Origin: Thermoflexaceae bacterium
GTDB taxonomy: Bacteria; Chloroflexota; Dehalococcoidia; Tepidiformales; Tepidiformaceae
DNA: 64,000 bases
Assembly: GCA_015075555.1 (NCBI GenBank)
Contig: JABTUD010000002.1
Span: 1,178,001-1,242,000, forward strand
Direction of reading: 5' to 3'
In this document: piece by piece, positions 34,039 through 41,673 of the stretch
Numbering within the stretch: position 1 is the first letter of the stretch
How the letters are laid out: the number at the start of each line of letters is the position of its first letter
The notes under the pieces: model-generated
Database searches by the model: none
Told to the model about the DNA's origin: nothing
What the model saw: only the letters and a program-made list of their open reading frames with translations
Position numbers and translations under genes: made by a program

Positions 34039-34413
34039 ATGAGGGCCACCCGCGTCTTCACCGGCGACGACGGCCGCTCACACATCGAGGAGCTGGAGAT
34101 ACCCCTGGTTCCCGGGCGGTACGGCGCCCTCTCGGAGCTGGCGCCGGTCGAAGGGGTGATTTTCCGGGTGACGCCGGAGGGGGCGGAGCTGGGCTTCCAC
34201 AACGCCCCCCGGCGGCAGTTCGTGATCACGCTCGAAGGCGTGGCGGAAATCGAATGTGGCGATGGCACGAAACGGCGCTTCGGCCCGGGCGACATTCTGC
34301 TCGCCGACGATACGACCGGGCAGGGGCACATCACGCGGGAGATCGAGGGGCCACGGCGCAGCCTCTTTCTGCCCCTGGCGGCGGACTTCGATGTCGCGGG
34401 CTGGAGGCGGTAG
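34039..34413 (+). CDS. Cupin-domain protein
   Basis: A 124-residue single cupin. Motif 1 is degenerate (GAELGFHNAPRRQFVITLEG, with one His and no clear HxH) and motif 2 reads F-G-P-G-D-I-L-L-A-D-D-T-T-G-Q-G-H. The start codon directly abuts the nitroreductase stop (TAG then ATG), so it is co-translated. Metal binding is uncertain given the reduced ligand set. Similar small cupins accompany oxidoreductases and bind organic acids. Confidence 0.8.
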   Translation: MRATRVFTGDDGRSHIEELEIPLVPGRYGALSELAPVEGVIFRVTPEGAELGFHNAPRRQFVITLEGVAEIECGDGTKRRFGPGDILLADDTTGQGHITREIEGPRRSLFLPLAADFDVAGWRR

Positions 34414-34425
34414 GGAGGGACTCCC

Positions 34426-35397
34426 TCAGGCCACCACGAAGGCGATCCCGGCGACGCAGAAGAGCGTGCCGGCGCCGATTCGGCGGGTGAAGCGCTCCCT
34501 GAGGAAGAGGATGGAGAGCGGCAGCGCCATCAGGGGCGAGGTCGCCGAGAGGATGGCGGTGCGGGCCGCGCCGGCAGTGAGGACGGCGTAGACGTAGAGG
34601 AGGCTGCCGAAGGCAGTCCCGGCGAGGCCCGCGGCGACGATGCCGGCGACCTGTTTCTTATCGCGGAAGGGGGCGGCAAGGGCGGGCCTCTGGACGAAGG
34701 CGGCGAAGGCCAGCAGCGCCAGGGCCCCCGACGGAGTGCGGATGGAGGCGGCCGCGAGGGCGGGCATGCCGTTGCTGCTGGCCCCCAGCCAGAGGGTGGC
34801 GGCCGCCCAGAAGATGCCAACAGCGACGAGAAGGGCGTACCCGGCCCAACCGACGCCATTGGCCGGGGCCGGGTGGAGCGCCGCCTGGTGCTCGGCCGGG
34901 GGCAGTTCCGCGAAACCGGCAAGGGCGGGTTCGGCCACCGCGATGACGGGGAGGGGGACGTCGTCCTGGCCCCGCCCCGGGATAACGATCAGGTAGATAC
35001 CCACGGCGATGAGCGACGCGCCCAGCGGCAGACCCCACGTGAACGGCTCGTCCAGGAGCAGGACTCCGCCCACGACGGTGAGGGCAATGTAGAGCGCCAT
35101 CGAGATCGGGAAGGTCTTCTGCATGCCCAGCAGGGCGAGAGCCTTGATGTAGACGGTGTCGCCCAGCCCGTAGCCGACCAGCCCGCTGCCGAGCATGGCG
35201 AAGAGGGTAGCCGCCGAAGCAGCGGAGATGTCGGCCGGGTTGCCGAAGGCAAAGAGCACCACGAAGAGAAGAAGGCTGCCGGCCGAGAGGCGCAGGGCGG
35301 AGAGCACCACCGGCGCCGTGCGCTGGGAGAGAGAGGTGAGCGCCACGCTGGTGGCCGACCACGACATCGCCGCTACGAGGGCCGCCAGCTCACCCAT
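34426..35397 (-). CDS. EamA/DMT-family transporter
   Basis: A 323-residue protein with ten TM helices in two EamA repeats (residues about 1-140 and 185-320). The polar loop between them (about residues 143-180, GRGQDDVPLPVIAVAEPALA onward) is longer than usual. Members export amino acids, metabolites or drugs. It lies downstream of larC on the same strand with a 116-bp gap; no functional tie is evident. Confidence 0.87.
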   Translation of the reverse strand: MGELAALVAAMSWSATSVALTSLSQRTAPVVLSALRLSAGSLLLFVVLFAFGNPADISAASAATLFAMLGSGLVGYGLGDTVYIKALALLGMQKTFPISMALYIALTVVGGVLLLDEPFTWGLPLGASLIAVGIYLIVIPGRGQDDVPLPVIAVAEPALAGFAELPPAEHQAALHPAPANGVGWAGYALLVAVGIFWAAATLWLGASSNGMPALAAASIRTPSGALALLAFAAFVQRPALAAPFRDKKQVAGIVAAGLAGTAFGSLLYVYAVLTAGAARTAILSATSPLMALPLSILFLRERFTRRIGAGTLFCVAGIAFVVA

Positions 35398-35513
35398 ACC
35401 GGGGAATGCTAAGGCGCAGGACGGTTACGGTTCAGGAGAGGCAGACGGATGTTCGGAAACCCCCCTCGCGGCGCGCCTGCAGCAGCGGGGGCAGCATCGT
35501 GGGCGATGGCACT

Positions 35514-36713
35514 TCAGGTGCGGGCCTGGTCGAGCTCCACCTGAAGGAGCCGTGACACCTCGATTGCGGTCAGGCCGTGCCTGGCAGCCAGGAACTTCAC
35601 ATCCTCGAATTCAGGCGTGACGCGGCGCTGACCCTGCCAGCTGCTCACCTTCACGCACACAGTCCCGAGCGAAGACTCGAAAGTCTCGATGTGGCGGTCC
35701 GCCACCCAGCGGCGGTAGGGCGCGGCGCGCACACCGAGGGTCGTCGTCTCCGTATGGAAGAGGCTGGCGAAGCGCTCCTCCTCGCCGGCAGGCACAAGGG
35801 CGCAGAGCTTCGAGGCGGCGCGCCCCTTCTTCATGCCGATGGGCTCAATCCAGGCGTCGAGCGCACCGTCTTCCAGGAGCCGGTCACGGGCGTGCGCCAG
35901 GAGCGCGGGTGACATGTCGTCGATGTTGGCAGCGAGCTCCACCACCTGCGAGCCGGGGTCCGGCGTCGCTTCGTATTCGCCCACCCACACGCGGAGGGCG
36001 TTTGGGCGGCCGGGGGGGTCGAACGTCCCCGCGCCGTAGCCGTGCGCCGAGGGGGCGATGGTTGCGGCTCGCGGTTCGGCCACGGCGGCGAGGATGGCGG
36101 CGCCGGTGGGCGTGACCAGCTCGTGCGAGGCCTCGACGAAGCGCAGCGCGAAGCCCGCCTCCTGCAGGATATGGGCGGCGGCCGGCCCCGGCGCGGCGGG
36201 GATGACGCCGTGCTGCGTGTTCACGATGGTGCCCGCGCCCACCGTCACAACCGGGCACCAGGCGCGCTCAACGCGGAGGTCATCGAGGGCGAGCATGGCG
36301 CCCACGATGTCGGCCATGGCGTCGACGCCGCCCGCCTCGTGGAGATGGGGGTGTCCGGTCCGGTGCGCCAGCGCCTCGCCGCGTTCGAGCCAGCCTATGG
36401 CTTTCAGCGCCCGGGCCACAACCCGCTCCGCCAGGCCCGAGCCCTCGACCAGGGCGCGCATCTCCGCGGGGCTATAGGTGCGCTCCTCCTGGACTCGTAC
36501 ATCGATGTGGAGGCCCTCTATTCCCCCGCGGCTAACCCGCGATGTCTCGATGGAGAAGCGGGGCAGGCCAAGCCGGGCCAGGCCGGAGCGGACGGCATCG
36601 AGGGAAGCGCCGGCCTCAACGAGAGCGGCCAGGGTCATGTCGCCCGCGATGCCGGAGAAGCAGTCGAAGACCACGGCCCGTGGCGCCCCCGAGCCGGCGA
36701 CGGGATCGGCCAT
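35514..36713 (-). CDS. larC: LarC, nickel insertion enzyme for the nickel-pincer cofactor
   Basis: A 399-residue LarC: N-terminal D-C-F-S-G-I-A-G-D-M-T-L-A-A-L, G-L-H-I-D-V-R, HLHEAG..DAMADIVG and the C-terminal P-I-G-M-K-K-G-R-A-A-S-K-L and F-H-T-E-T-T-L-G-V-R. LarC inserts nickel into the pyridinium bis-thiocarboxylate cofactor with CTP. No frameshift separates LarC1 and LarC2 as it does in lactobacilli; this is one continuous protein. It follows larB by 13 bp. Confidence 0.95.
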   Translation of the reverse strand: MADPVAGSGAPRAVVFDCFSGIAGDMTLAALVEAGASLDAVRSGLARLGLPRFSIETSRVSRGGIEGLHIDVRVQEERTYSPAEMRALVEGSGLAERVVARALKAIGWLERGEALAHRTGHPHLHEAGGVDAMADIVGAMLALDDLRVERAWCPVVTVGAGTIVNTQHGVIPAAPGPAAAHILQEAGFALRFVEASHELVTPTGAAILAAVAEPRAATIAPSAHGYGAGTFDPPGRPNALRVWVGEYEATPDPGSQVVELAANIDDMSPALLAHARDRLLEDGALDAWIEPIGMKKGRAASKLCALVPAGEEERFASLFHTETTTLGVRAAPYRRWVADRHIETFESSLGTVCVKVSSWQGQRRVTPEFEDVKFLAARHGLTAIEVSRLLQVELDQART

Positions 36714-36726
36714 CCTGCGGGACTGC

Positions 36727-37503
36727 TTACTGGCCAGGACCTTCGCCCCTTCCCTCGATGGCGAGCCGGTTGATGGTGGCAGCGAGGAAGCCCGCGCCGA
36801 AGCCGTTGTCGATGTTCACCACCGCTACCCCGGTGGCGCAGCTGTTCAGCATCCCCAGGAGAGCAGCGACACCGCCGAAGGAGGCGCCGTAGCCGACGGA
36901 GGTCGGCACGGCGATCACCGGGTTCGCGACAAGCCCGCCGACGACGCTGGGGAGGGCGCCCTCCATACCCGCCACCACTACCAGGGCGTTCGCCTCTCGC
37001 AGCGCTTCGATACGGTCGGCGAGGCGGTGGAGCCCGGCGACGCCGACGTCGAAGTGGCGCGTGACCATGGCGCCCATCATCTCGGCGGTGAGCGCGGCCT
37101 CCTGCGCTACGGGGATATCAGCGGTGCCGGCGGTGACGACGGCCACGTTCCCCCGCTTGGGGCGAGGCGCGGGGTCGTACCAGGCGAGGCGGGCGTCGCG
37201 GTCAAAGGCCATGCCGGGGATCGCAGGGGCAAGGGCGGCGGCGTGCGCCGGCTCGATGCGGGTGACGAGCACGCGGCCAGCGGTTTCCAGGATGCTCCGG
37301 GCGATGGCGCAGACCTGCTCCGGGGTCTTGCCGAGAGCGAGGACCACCTCGGGGAGTCCGTCACGAAGGGCGCGGTGGTGGTCGACACGGGCGAAGCCCA
37401 GGTCATCGTAGGGCGCGCGTTCGAGACGGGCGGCCGCCTCCTCCACCGGCTTGTCGCCCGCGGCCACGGCCTCAAGGAGCTCGCGCAGGGCTTCGCGGTC
37501 CAT
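36727..37503 (-). CDS. larB: LarB, carboxylase of nickel-pincer cofactor synthesis
   Basis: A 258-residue protein from ATG 37501-37503. The C-terminal half is a PurE-like fold (VVTAGTADIPVAQEAALTAE, V-A-G-M-E-G-A-L-P-S-V-V-G-G-L and N-I-D-N-G-F-G-A-G). LarB carboxylates and hydrolyses nicotinic acid adenine dinucleotide to the pyridinium dicarboxylate mononucleotide used by LarE. larB and larC form a tight operon; larE and a LarA racemase are not in this window and should be elsewhere. Confidence 0.95.
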   Translation of the reverse strand: MDREALRELLEAVAAGDKPVEEAAARLERAPYDDLGFARVDHHRALRDGLPEVVLALGKTPEQVCAIARSILETAGRVLVTRIEPAHAAALAPAIPGMAFDRDARLAWYDPAPRPKRGNVAVVTAGTADIPVAQEAALTAEMMGAMVTRHFDVGVAGLHRLADRIEALREANALVVVAGMEGALPSVVGGLVANPVIAVPTSVGYGASFGGVAALLGMLNSCATGVAVVNIDNGFGAGFLAATINRLAIEGRGEGPGQ

Positions 37504-37574
37504 GGCCGCAGTGTATCGCAGTGCAGCCGGGGCGGGTCGACGAACTGGCGCACAGCCCCGACAATGTGGCACAT

Positions 37575-38201
37575 ATGACGATCAAGGCCTCTTCGCTCTT
37601 CTCGATCATCGCCATCTGGGCAACGATGATCCCGGCGGTCATCCTGGAGCCGGACGGCTGGTGGTCGCTGTTCTTCGCCGCGTTCGCCACGCTGGTGGTT
37701 GGGGTGAATGCCTGGCGGCGGCTGGGGTGGTCCCGGCTCCTTTCGATCGTGGGTATCTGGCTGGGCACGGCGGCGGCCATCTCCGAATCATCCGGCGCGG
37801 CGTGGACCTCTATCTTCGCCTTCCTGGCGACGTTCGCGGTTGTGCTCAGCATCATGCGGCGAGAAGCGGTGGGGATAGGCGTGGGCATCGCGTTCGCGTG
37901 GCTGGTGACGGGCGCGGTCGTGGTCGCCAATGACGGGGCGGGGGCGTGGATCGCCATCTTCGCCTACCTCACGACGTTCGCGCTGGCGAACAACCGCGGC
38001 TTCCACGCCAAGGGTTTCGCGGCCATGCTCTGGTGGGGGCTGGCGGGGGCGGTGATGATCGCCGCGGGAGGATGGTACTGGCTCTCGATCTTCGCCTTCA
38101 TCCTCTCGGCGCTCTCGGTTGGGATCACGCAGATCCGCATCCCGCGCGGGATCGAGTGGGACCTGTGGGACCGCGACGAACGCGGCGAGCTCGTCCGCTA
38201 A
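37575..38201 (+). CDS. Membrane protein with about seven TM helices, unknown function
   Basis: A 208-residue protein from ATG 37575 (MTIKASSLFSIIAIWATMIP) with repeated TM helices of about 20 residues, often containing W-x-S/A-I-F-A-F (W-T-S-I-F-A-F, W-I-A-I-F-A-Y, W-L-S-I-F-A-F). The internal pattern suggests duplication of a two-helix unit. The tail ends IEWDLWDRDERGELVR. No family recognised; divergent from larB. Two small genes follow on the same strand. Confidence 0.65.
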   Translation: MTIKASSLFSIIAIWATMIPAVILEPDGWWSLFFAAFATLVVGVNAWRRLGWSRLLSIVGIWLGTAAAISESSGAAWTSIFAFLATFAVVLSIMRREAVGIGVGIAFAWLVTGAVVVANDGAGAWIAIFAYLTTFALANNRGFHAKGFAAMLWWGLAGAVMIAAGGWYWLSIFAFILSALSVGITQIRIPRGIEWDLWDRDERGELVR

Positions 38202-38225
38202 GGACTGCAGAGAGCACGAAGACGA

Positions 38226-38441
38226 ATGCCAGCGGAAGACCGGTTCGACGATGAGCTGGATGGCGGCGCTCCGGACCTCGGCCCCGATGAGCGCGACCTG
38301 GACCTGATGGACGGCACCTGGGAAGAGCGCTACTACTCCGGGCGGATGCGCCAGCGCGACTGGCAGGGGGTCTACGTGGGACTCGCGCTGCTTGCCCTCA
38401 TGGGGCTGGTCATCCCCGCGCTCGTGGTGCTGTTCCGGTGA
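38226..38441 (+). CDS. Small acidic protein with a C-terminal TM anchor
   Basis: 71 residues: an acidic N-terminus (DDELDGGAPDLGPDERDLDL), a W-E-E-R-Y-Y-S-G motif and a C-terminal helix (VYVGLALLALMGLVIPALVV), so a tail-anchored membrane protein. Its stop overlaps the next start by 4 nt. Unknown function. Confidence 0.65.
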   Translation: MPAEDRFDDELDGGAPDLGPDERDLDLMDGTWEERYYSGRMRQRDWQGVYVGLALLALMGLVIPALVVLFR

Positions 38442-39061
38442 GCGGCGCCATGGCAGGGAAGGTGGTGGCGCTCATCGGCACGGGGAGCGAACTCGACCGC
38501 GCCATCGCCGTCGCCTGTGCAGAGGCGGGCGCGAATATCGCCCTTGGCACCGTGGATCGCAGCCAGGAGCAGGACTTCGGGGTCAACTCCATTGCCAACG
38601 AGCTCTGGGCCATCGGGCGGGAGCACTTCGTGCGCGTGATGGACGCGACCGAGGCGACCGAAGTGGCAAGCTTCGCGGACGAGACCTGGGACAGGCTGGG
38701 GCGCTGCGATGCGCTGCTCGCGATTCACGAGCTGTTCGCAGCGGTCGAGCTGGACGAGCTCTCGCCGGACGAATGGGAGCGCTCGCTGCGGGTCAACCTT
38801 ACAGGGCCATTCCTCGCCGGGCAGGCGTTCGGGCGGCTGATGGAGCGCCAGGGCGCGGGCGCCGTTGTCTTCGTGACTATCGAGCGCACTGGCGGCGACG
38901 CGGCGTGGACGGCGGCGCACGCGGGCCTCGAAGGGCTCGCGGACCACATCGGCCGCGCCTGGGGCGAGGCGGGCGTGAGCGCGCGCGTCGTGCGCGCCGG
39001 TGCGAGTGACCCGGCAGAAGGCGCCCGCGCGGTGCTGGCGGTAATCACCAACCACATGTAG
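38438..39061 (+). CDS. SDR-fold protein lacking the catalytic residues
   Basis: A 207-residue Rossmann protein similar to SDRs (AGKVVALIGTGSELDRAIAV; SLRVNLTGPFLAGQAFGRLM). However, the N-A-G motif is replaced (A-I-H-E-L-F), and where Y-x-x-x-K is expected there is W-T-A-A-H. It probably binds a nucleotide but does not perform SDR hydride transfer. GTG start inside the previous stop. It may be a regulatory or scaffold relative of the SDRs. Confidence 0.75.
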   Translation: MSGAMAGKVVALIGTGSELDRAIAVACAEAGANIALGTVDRSQEQDFGVNSIANELWAIGREHFVRVMDATEATEVASFADETWDRLGRCDALLAIHELFAAVELDELSPDEWERSLRVNLTGPFLAGQAFGRLMERQGAGAVVFVTIERTGGDAAWTAAHAGLEGLADHIGRAWGEAGVSARVVRAGASDPAEGARAVLAVITNHM

Positions 39062-39098
39062 GTTCAGCGGCGCCTGACCTGGCGGGAGCCCCGCCAGG

Positions 39099-39965
39099 TC
39101 AGGATGACGGGGGCGGCTGCGGCTGGCGAGCTCTGAGCAGCATAGCGACGATGGGGCTGGGCTCGGTTGGCTGCCACTCCTTGTAGGCGACCTCGGTGGG
39201 CACGGGCCACTGGAGGGCCACGTCGAGGCGGTAGCCGGGAGCGCCGGCTTCGGCGAGGGCCTGTACGGCGGCGCGGGCGACCGTGAGCTGCATCGCCTCG
39301 TCGCCCGGCATGCCGAAGCTGTAGCCAAAGGGGAACTCAACACCCACGACGCGCGAGAGGCGCAGCTTCTGGGCGACGTCCGGCATCATCGTGACGGTGA
39401 CGGTAGGGATTCCCAGGCCTTCGATAACACGTGCCAGCACGGGCACGTTTCGGCAGCAGTCCGGTCAGGCAGGGGCGAGGAGGAGGACGTCGACGGCGTG
39501 TTCCTTGAGGCGGGCGGCGAGTTCCGGCCCCTGCTTGGTGCGCCAGTCGTTGAGGCTGCGCTCCTGGTAGCCCATGAACGAGTAGTGCTCACCGGCGAGC
39601 GAGCCGATGGCGCCCTCCGCTTCGAGCTGCCGGAAGGCGCGGACCGGGAAGACCACGTTCACATCTTCGAGCGCGCCGGCGTTGCTGAGATGGAGGTGAG
39701 CACAGGCAACCTGCTCCTGCCGGACATCGGAGGGGATGACGCGGAAGCTGGGGTCGCCCCAGGTGGGCTCATTGCGCTCACGTTCCAGGTCGAAGGGCTC
39801 CTGCGAGTCCTTCAGGAAGACCCCGGCGGACGACATCAGGGCGATGCGGCAGCGATGGATTGGTTTGGAGAGGGGCGCCCACACGGGTGGCTCATCGATG
39901 GCCGGCATGGACTCGAAGGTGGTCCGCATCATGCGGGGAAGGAACTTCCAGCTGTCAACGGTCAT
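39099..39965 (-). CDS. GrdB-like reductase, predicted selenoprotein (in-frame UGA = Sec167)
   Basis: Read through the UGA at 39465-39467, this is one 288-residue protein. Before it comes DWRTKQGPELAARLKEHAVD-VLLLAPA; after it P-D-C-C-R-N-V-P-V-L-A-R-V-I-E-G-L-G-I-P-T. This is the region where glycine/sarcosine/betaine reductase B-type proteins and relatives carry their redox Cys or Sec. The motif becomes U167-P-D-C170. The C-terminal part (G-V-E-F-P-F-G-Y-S-F-G-M-P-G-D) also fits this family. A bacterial SECIS-like hairpin follows the UGA. Canonical GrdA/C/D are absent, so the reaction is unknown; a reductive C-X cleavage or thiol redox role is plausible. It lies 64 bp downstream of a second predicted selenoprotein gene. 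Confidence 0.82.
39429..39448 (-). promoter_or_regulatory. Bacterial SECIS-like hairpin of the GrdB-like gene
   Basis: On the minus strand ACGTGCC-CGTGCT-GGCACGT forms a perfect 7-bp stem with a 6-nt loop. The loop starts 23 nt after the UGA at 39465-39467 and has G in its second position. Published bacterial SECIS rules ask for a small apical loop with an early G, 16-37 nt from UGA. Confidence 0.75.
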
Positions 39966-40029
39966 GGTCGGCTCCGCGGCGTGCTGGAAAGGTACTATAA
40001 AGCAACCTGCTCGCCGGCGCCCGGGACGG

Positions 40030-40521
40030 CTACTCGCCTGCAGCCTTTCGCACGAGGTCAGTCACTCCCCTGGCATCGAAGGGACCGAGGCCCGCATAGG
40101 TCGTTTTCCCTGACGTGTCGACGACCACGAACCCCGGCTGGTAGTGGATGCCATGGTCTTCGGCAAACTTGCGGCCTTCCTTGCTGTCCCGGTCGACCTG
40201 CACGAATTCGACGCGGTCTCCATAGCGGGTCTGCAGGTCCGCCCACACGGGGCGGAGGCTCTTGCAGGTCGTTCACCAGCTGGTGTGGACCCAGTACACA
40301 ACCGGCTTGCCCGCCCCCACCTGGCCCGGCTGGCCGGCTGTGGCTGAGGGTGAGGCAGCAGCTGCTCCTTCGCCGCGATCGTCACCGCGGGCAGCATCCG
40401 AAGTGGCCGCGGGCGCCTGGTCACTGTTGCCGGCAGTTGTGGCGGGGGAGCCGCAGCCCGCGGCGGCGAGCCCCAGGCCCAGCGCCACGAGCAAGAGCAC
40501 GGCAGCGAGTCGCGATTTCAC
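40030..40521 (-). CDS. Thioredoxin-fold lipoprotein, predicted selenoprotein (W-U-T-T-C active site)
   Basis: Read through the UGA at 40273-40275, a 163-residue protein: GTG start, signal peptide with lipobox A-A-A-G-C23, a low-complexity Ala/Gly/Ser linker, then V-V-Y-W-V-H-T-S-W-U83-T-T-C86-K-S-L-R-P-V-W, followed by VEFVQVDRDSKEGRKFAED and Q-P-G-F-V-V-V-D. The UGA falls exactly on the first cysteine of the thioredoxin W-C-x-x-C motif. A cis-Pro (Y-Q-P-G) is present. It would be an extracytoplasmic thiol-disulfide protein with selenocysteine at the active site. A SECIS-like hairpin follows. It is first in an operon with the GrdB-like gene. Confidence 0.85.
40238..40256 (-). promoter_or_regulatory. 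Bacterial SECIS-like hairpin of the thioredoxin-fold gene
   Basis: On the minus strand TCCGCCC-CGTGT-GGGCGGA forms a perfect 7-bp stem with a 5-nt loop, G in its second position, beginning 23 nt after the UGA (40273-40275). An outer CTGCA/TGCAG pairing may extend the structure. Geometry and loop start equal those of the GrdB-like gene. Confidence 0.75.
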
Positions 40522-40645
40522 AAGGAAAGCCTATCTCAACTTCCGGAAGGAAACGGTGAAGTCCCCTTGCGGGAATGGCGGCGCCCGGCGCGTCCCCGCA
40601 GATGCCCGGTGGGCAGGAGCCGCCATTCGCCGGTATCATCCGCCG

Positions 40646-41212
40646 ATGAACCGATACCACCGCTACTACTGCAACTCGGCAAAGTGGGCGAAGCGGCTCG
40701 GCGAGTCGGTCGTGCCGTGGGTGTTGCGCGACTACGACCTCGGGACGGACGTCCTCGAGATCGGCCCGGGACCCGGGCTGGTGACTGACCTGCTGCGCCA
40801 GCGGCTACCGGCGCTGACGGCAATCGAGATCGACGACCGGCTGGCGGCCAGCCTGGCCGAACGGATGCGGGGGACGAACGTCACCGTGGTCCACGGCGAC
40901 GGGGCGGCGATGCCCTTTGAGGATGGCCGTTTCAGCAGCGCCCTTTCGATGGCGATGCTCCATCACGTGCCCTCGGCGGAGCTGCAGGATCGGCTCATCG
41001 CGGAGGCGTTCCGGGTGTTGAAGCCCGGGGGGAGCTTTATTGGGATGGACAGCACAGTGAGCCTGCGCTTCCGGCTCTACCACCTGTTCGACACGATGGT
41101 GCCGGCCGAACCAGGGACGTTCGGGGCGCGGCTGGAACGTGCCGGGTTCACCGGCGTGGTGGTGCGGGAAGGGAAGGGCGCCTTCCGCTGGCGGGCGATG
41201 AAGCCCGCGTAG
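40646..41212 (+). CDS. Class I SAM-dependent methyltransferase
   Basis: A 188-residue Rossmann methyltransferase from ATG 40646: motif I V-L-E-I-G-P-G-P-G-L, acidic A-I-E-I-D-D, G-D-G-A-A-M-P-F and L-K-P-G-G. Of the UbiE/Methyltransf_11 type; acceptor unknown (small molecule or lipid). It is divergent from the selenoprotein operon, with 124 bp between starts holding both promoters. Confidence 0.88.
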   Translation: MNRYHRYYCNSAKWAKRLGESVVPWVLRDYDLGTDVLEIGPGPGLVTDLLRQRLPALTAIEIDDRLAASLAERMRGTNVTVVHGDGAAMPFEDGRFSSALSMAMLHHVPSAELQDRLIAEAFRVLKPGGSFIGMDSTVSLRFRLYHLFDTMVPAEPGTFGARLERAGFTGVVVREGKGAFRWRAMKPA

Positions 41213-41285
41213 CGGCGCCGGGGATTCACGGCTTCCCGTGGCCGGTTGATGTCCCGCCGAGGTACGTGAGGGGCCGCTTCCGCTC

Positions 41286-41393
41286 CACGTCGCAGGTCCG
41301 GCCCTTCCGCTCGCTCACGTTCACGGCCCGGGCGGGCGCGGGACAACGTCGCGGGCCGGCCCCGCCGCTCACTCACGTTCACGGTTCGGATGG
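41286..41393. repeat. Two diverged tandem copies of a roughly 50-bp dispersed repeat
   Basis: Unit 1 (41286-41336) and unit 2 (41344-41393) align over the pattern ACGTCGC..GGCC..CCGCTC-CTCACGTTCACGG, with several mismatches and small gaps. A shortened inverted copy lies at about 4438-4460. The region between the methyltransferase and DUF2164 genes holds nothing else. Confidence 0.65.
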
Positions 41394-41409
41394 GCGGTGG
41401 GGCACCGGG

Positions 41410-41661
41410 TCACCGGCGGCGCGGGGGTTCCTTGCGGAGCGCCAGAATTTCCTCCTGGATGCTGTCGGCGCGGTTTGAGGCGACGGCGCGGGCGTCTTCG
41501 AGCGCCTCGTTGTAGTACGCGGGACCGGCCAGCTCCGCGACGAAGTCCAGGAGGAACTCGGTGGCGAGCTCGCCGATCTCCAGGTCGAACTCCGCCTCCA
41601 CGAATTCCTGGAGCCGCCGGACGTATTCGGCTTTCTCTTCCTTCGGCAGGCGGATGGCCAC
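41410..41661 (-). CDS. DUF2164 family protein
   Basis: An 83-residue protein, MAIRLPKEEKAEYVRRLQEF then EFDLEIGELATEFLLDFVAE and GPAYYNEALEDA, which matches the small DUF2164 family closely. Function unknown. It starts 12 bp after the glyA stop and is probably co-transcribed with it. Confidence 0.85.
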   Translation of the reverse strand: MAIRLPKEEKAEYVRRLQEFVEAEFDLEIGELATEFLLDFVAELAGPAYYNEALEDARAVASNRADSIQEEILALRKEPPRRR

Positions 41662-41673
41662 AGACCCGGCCTC

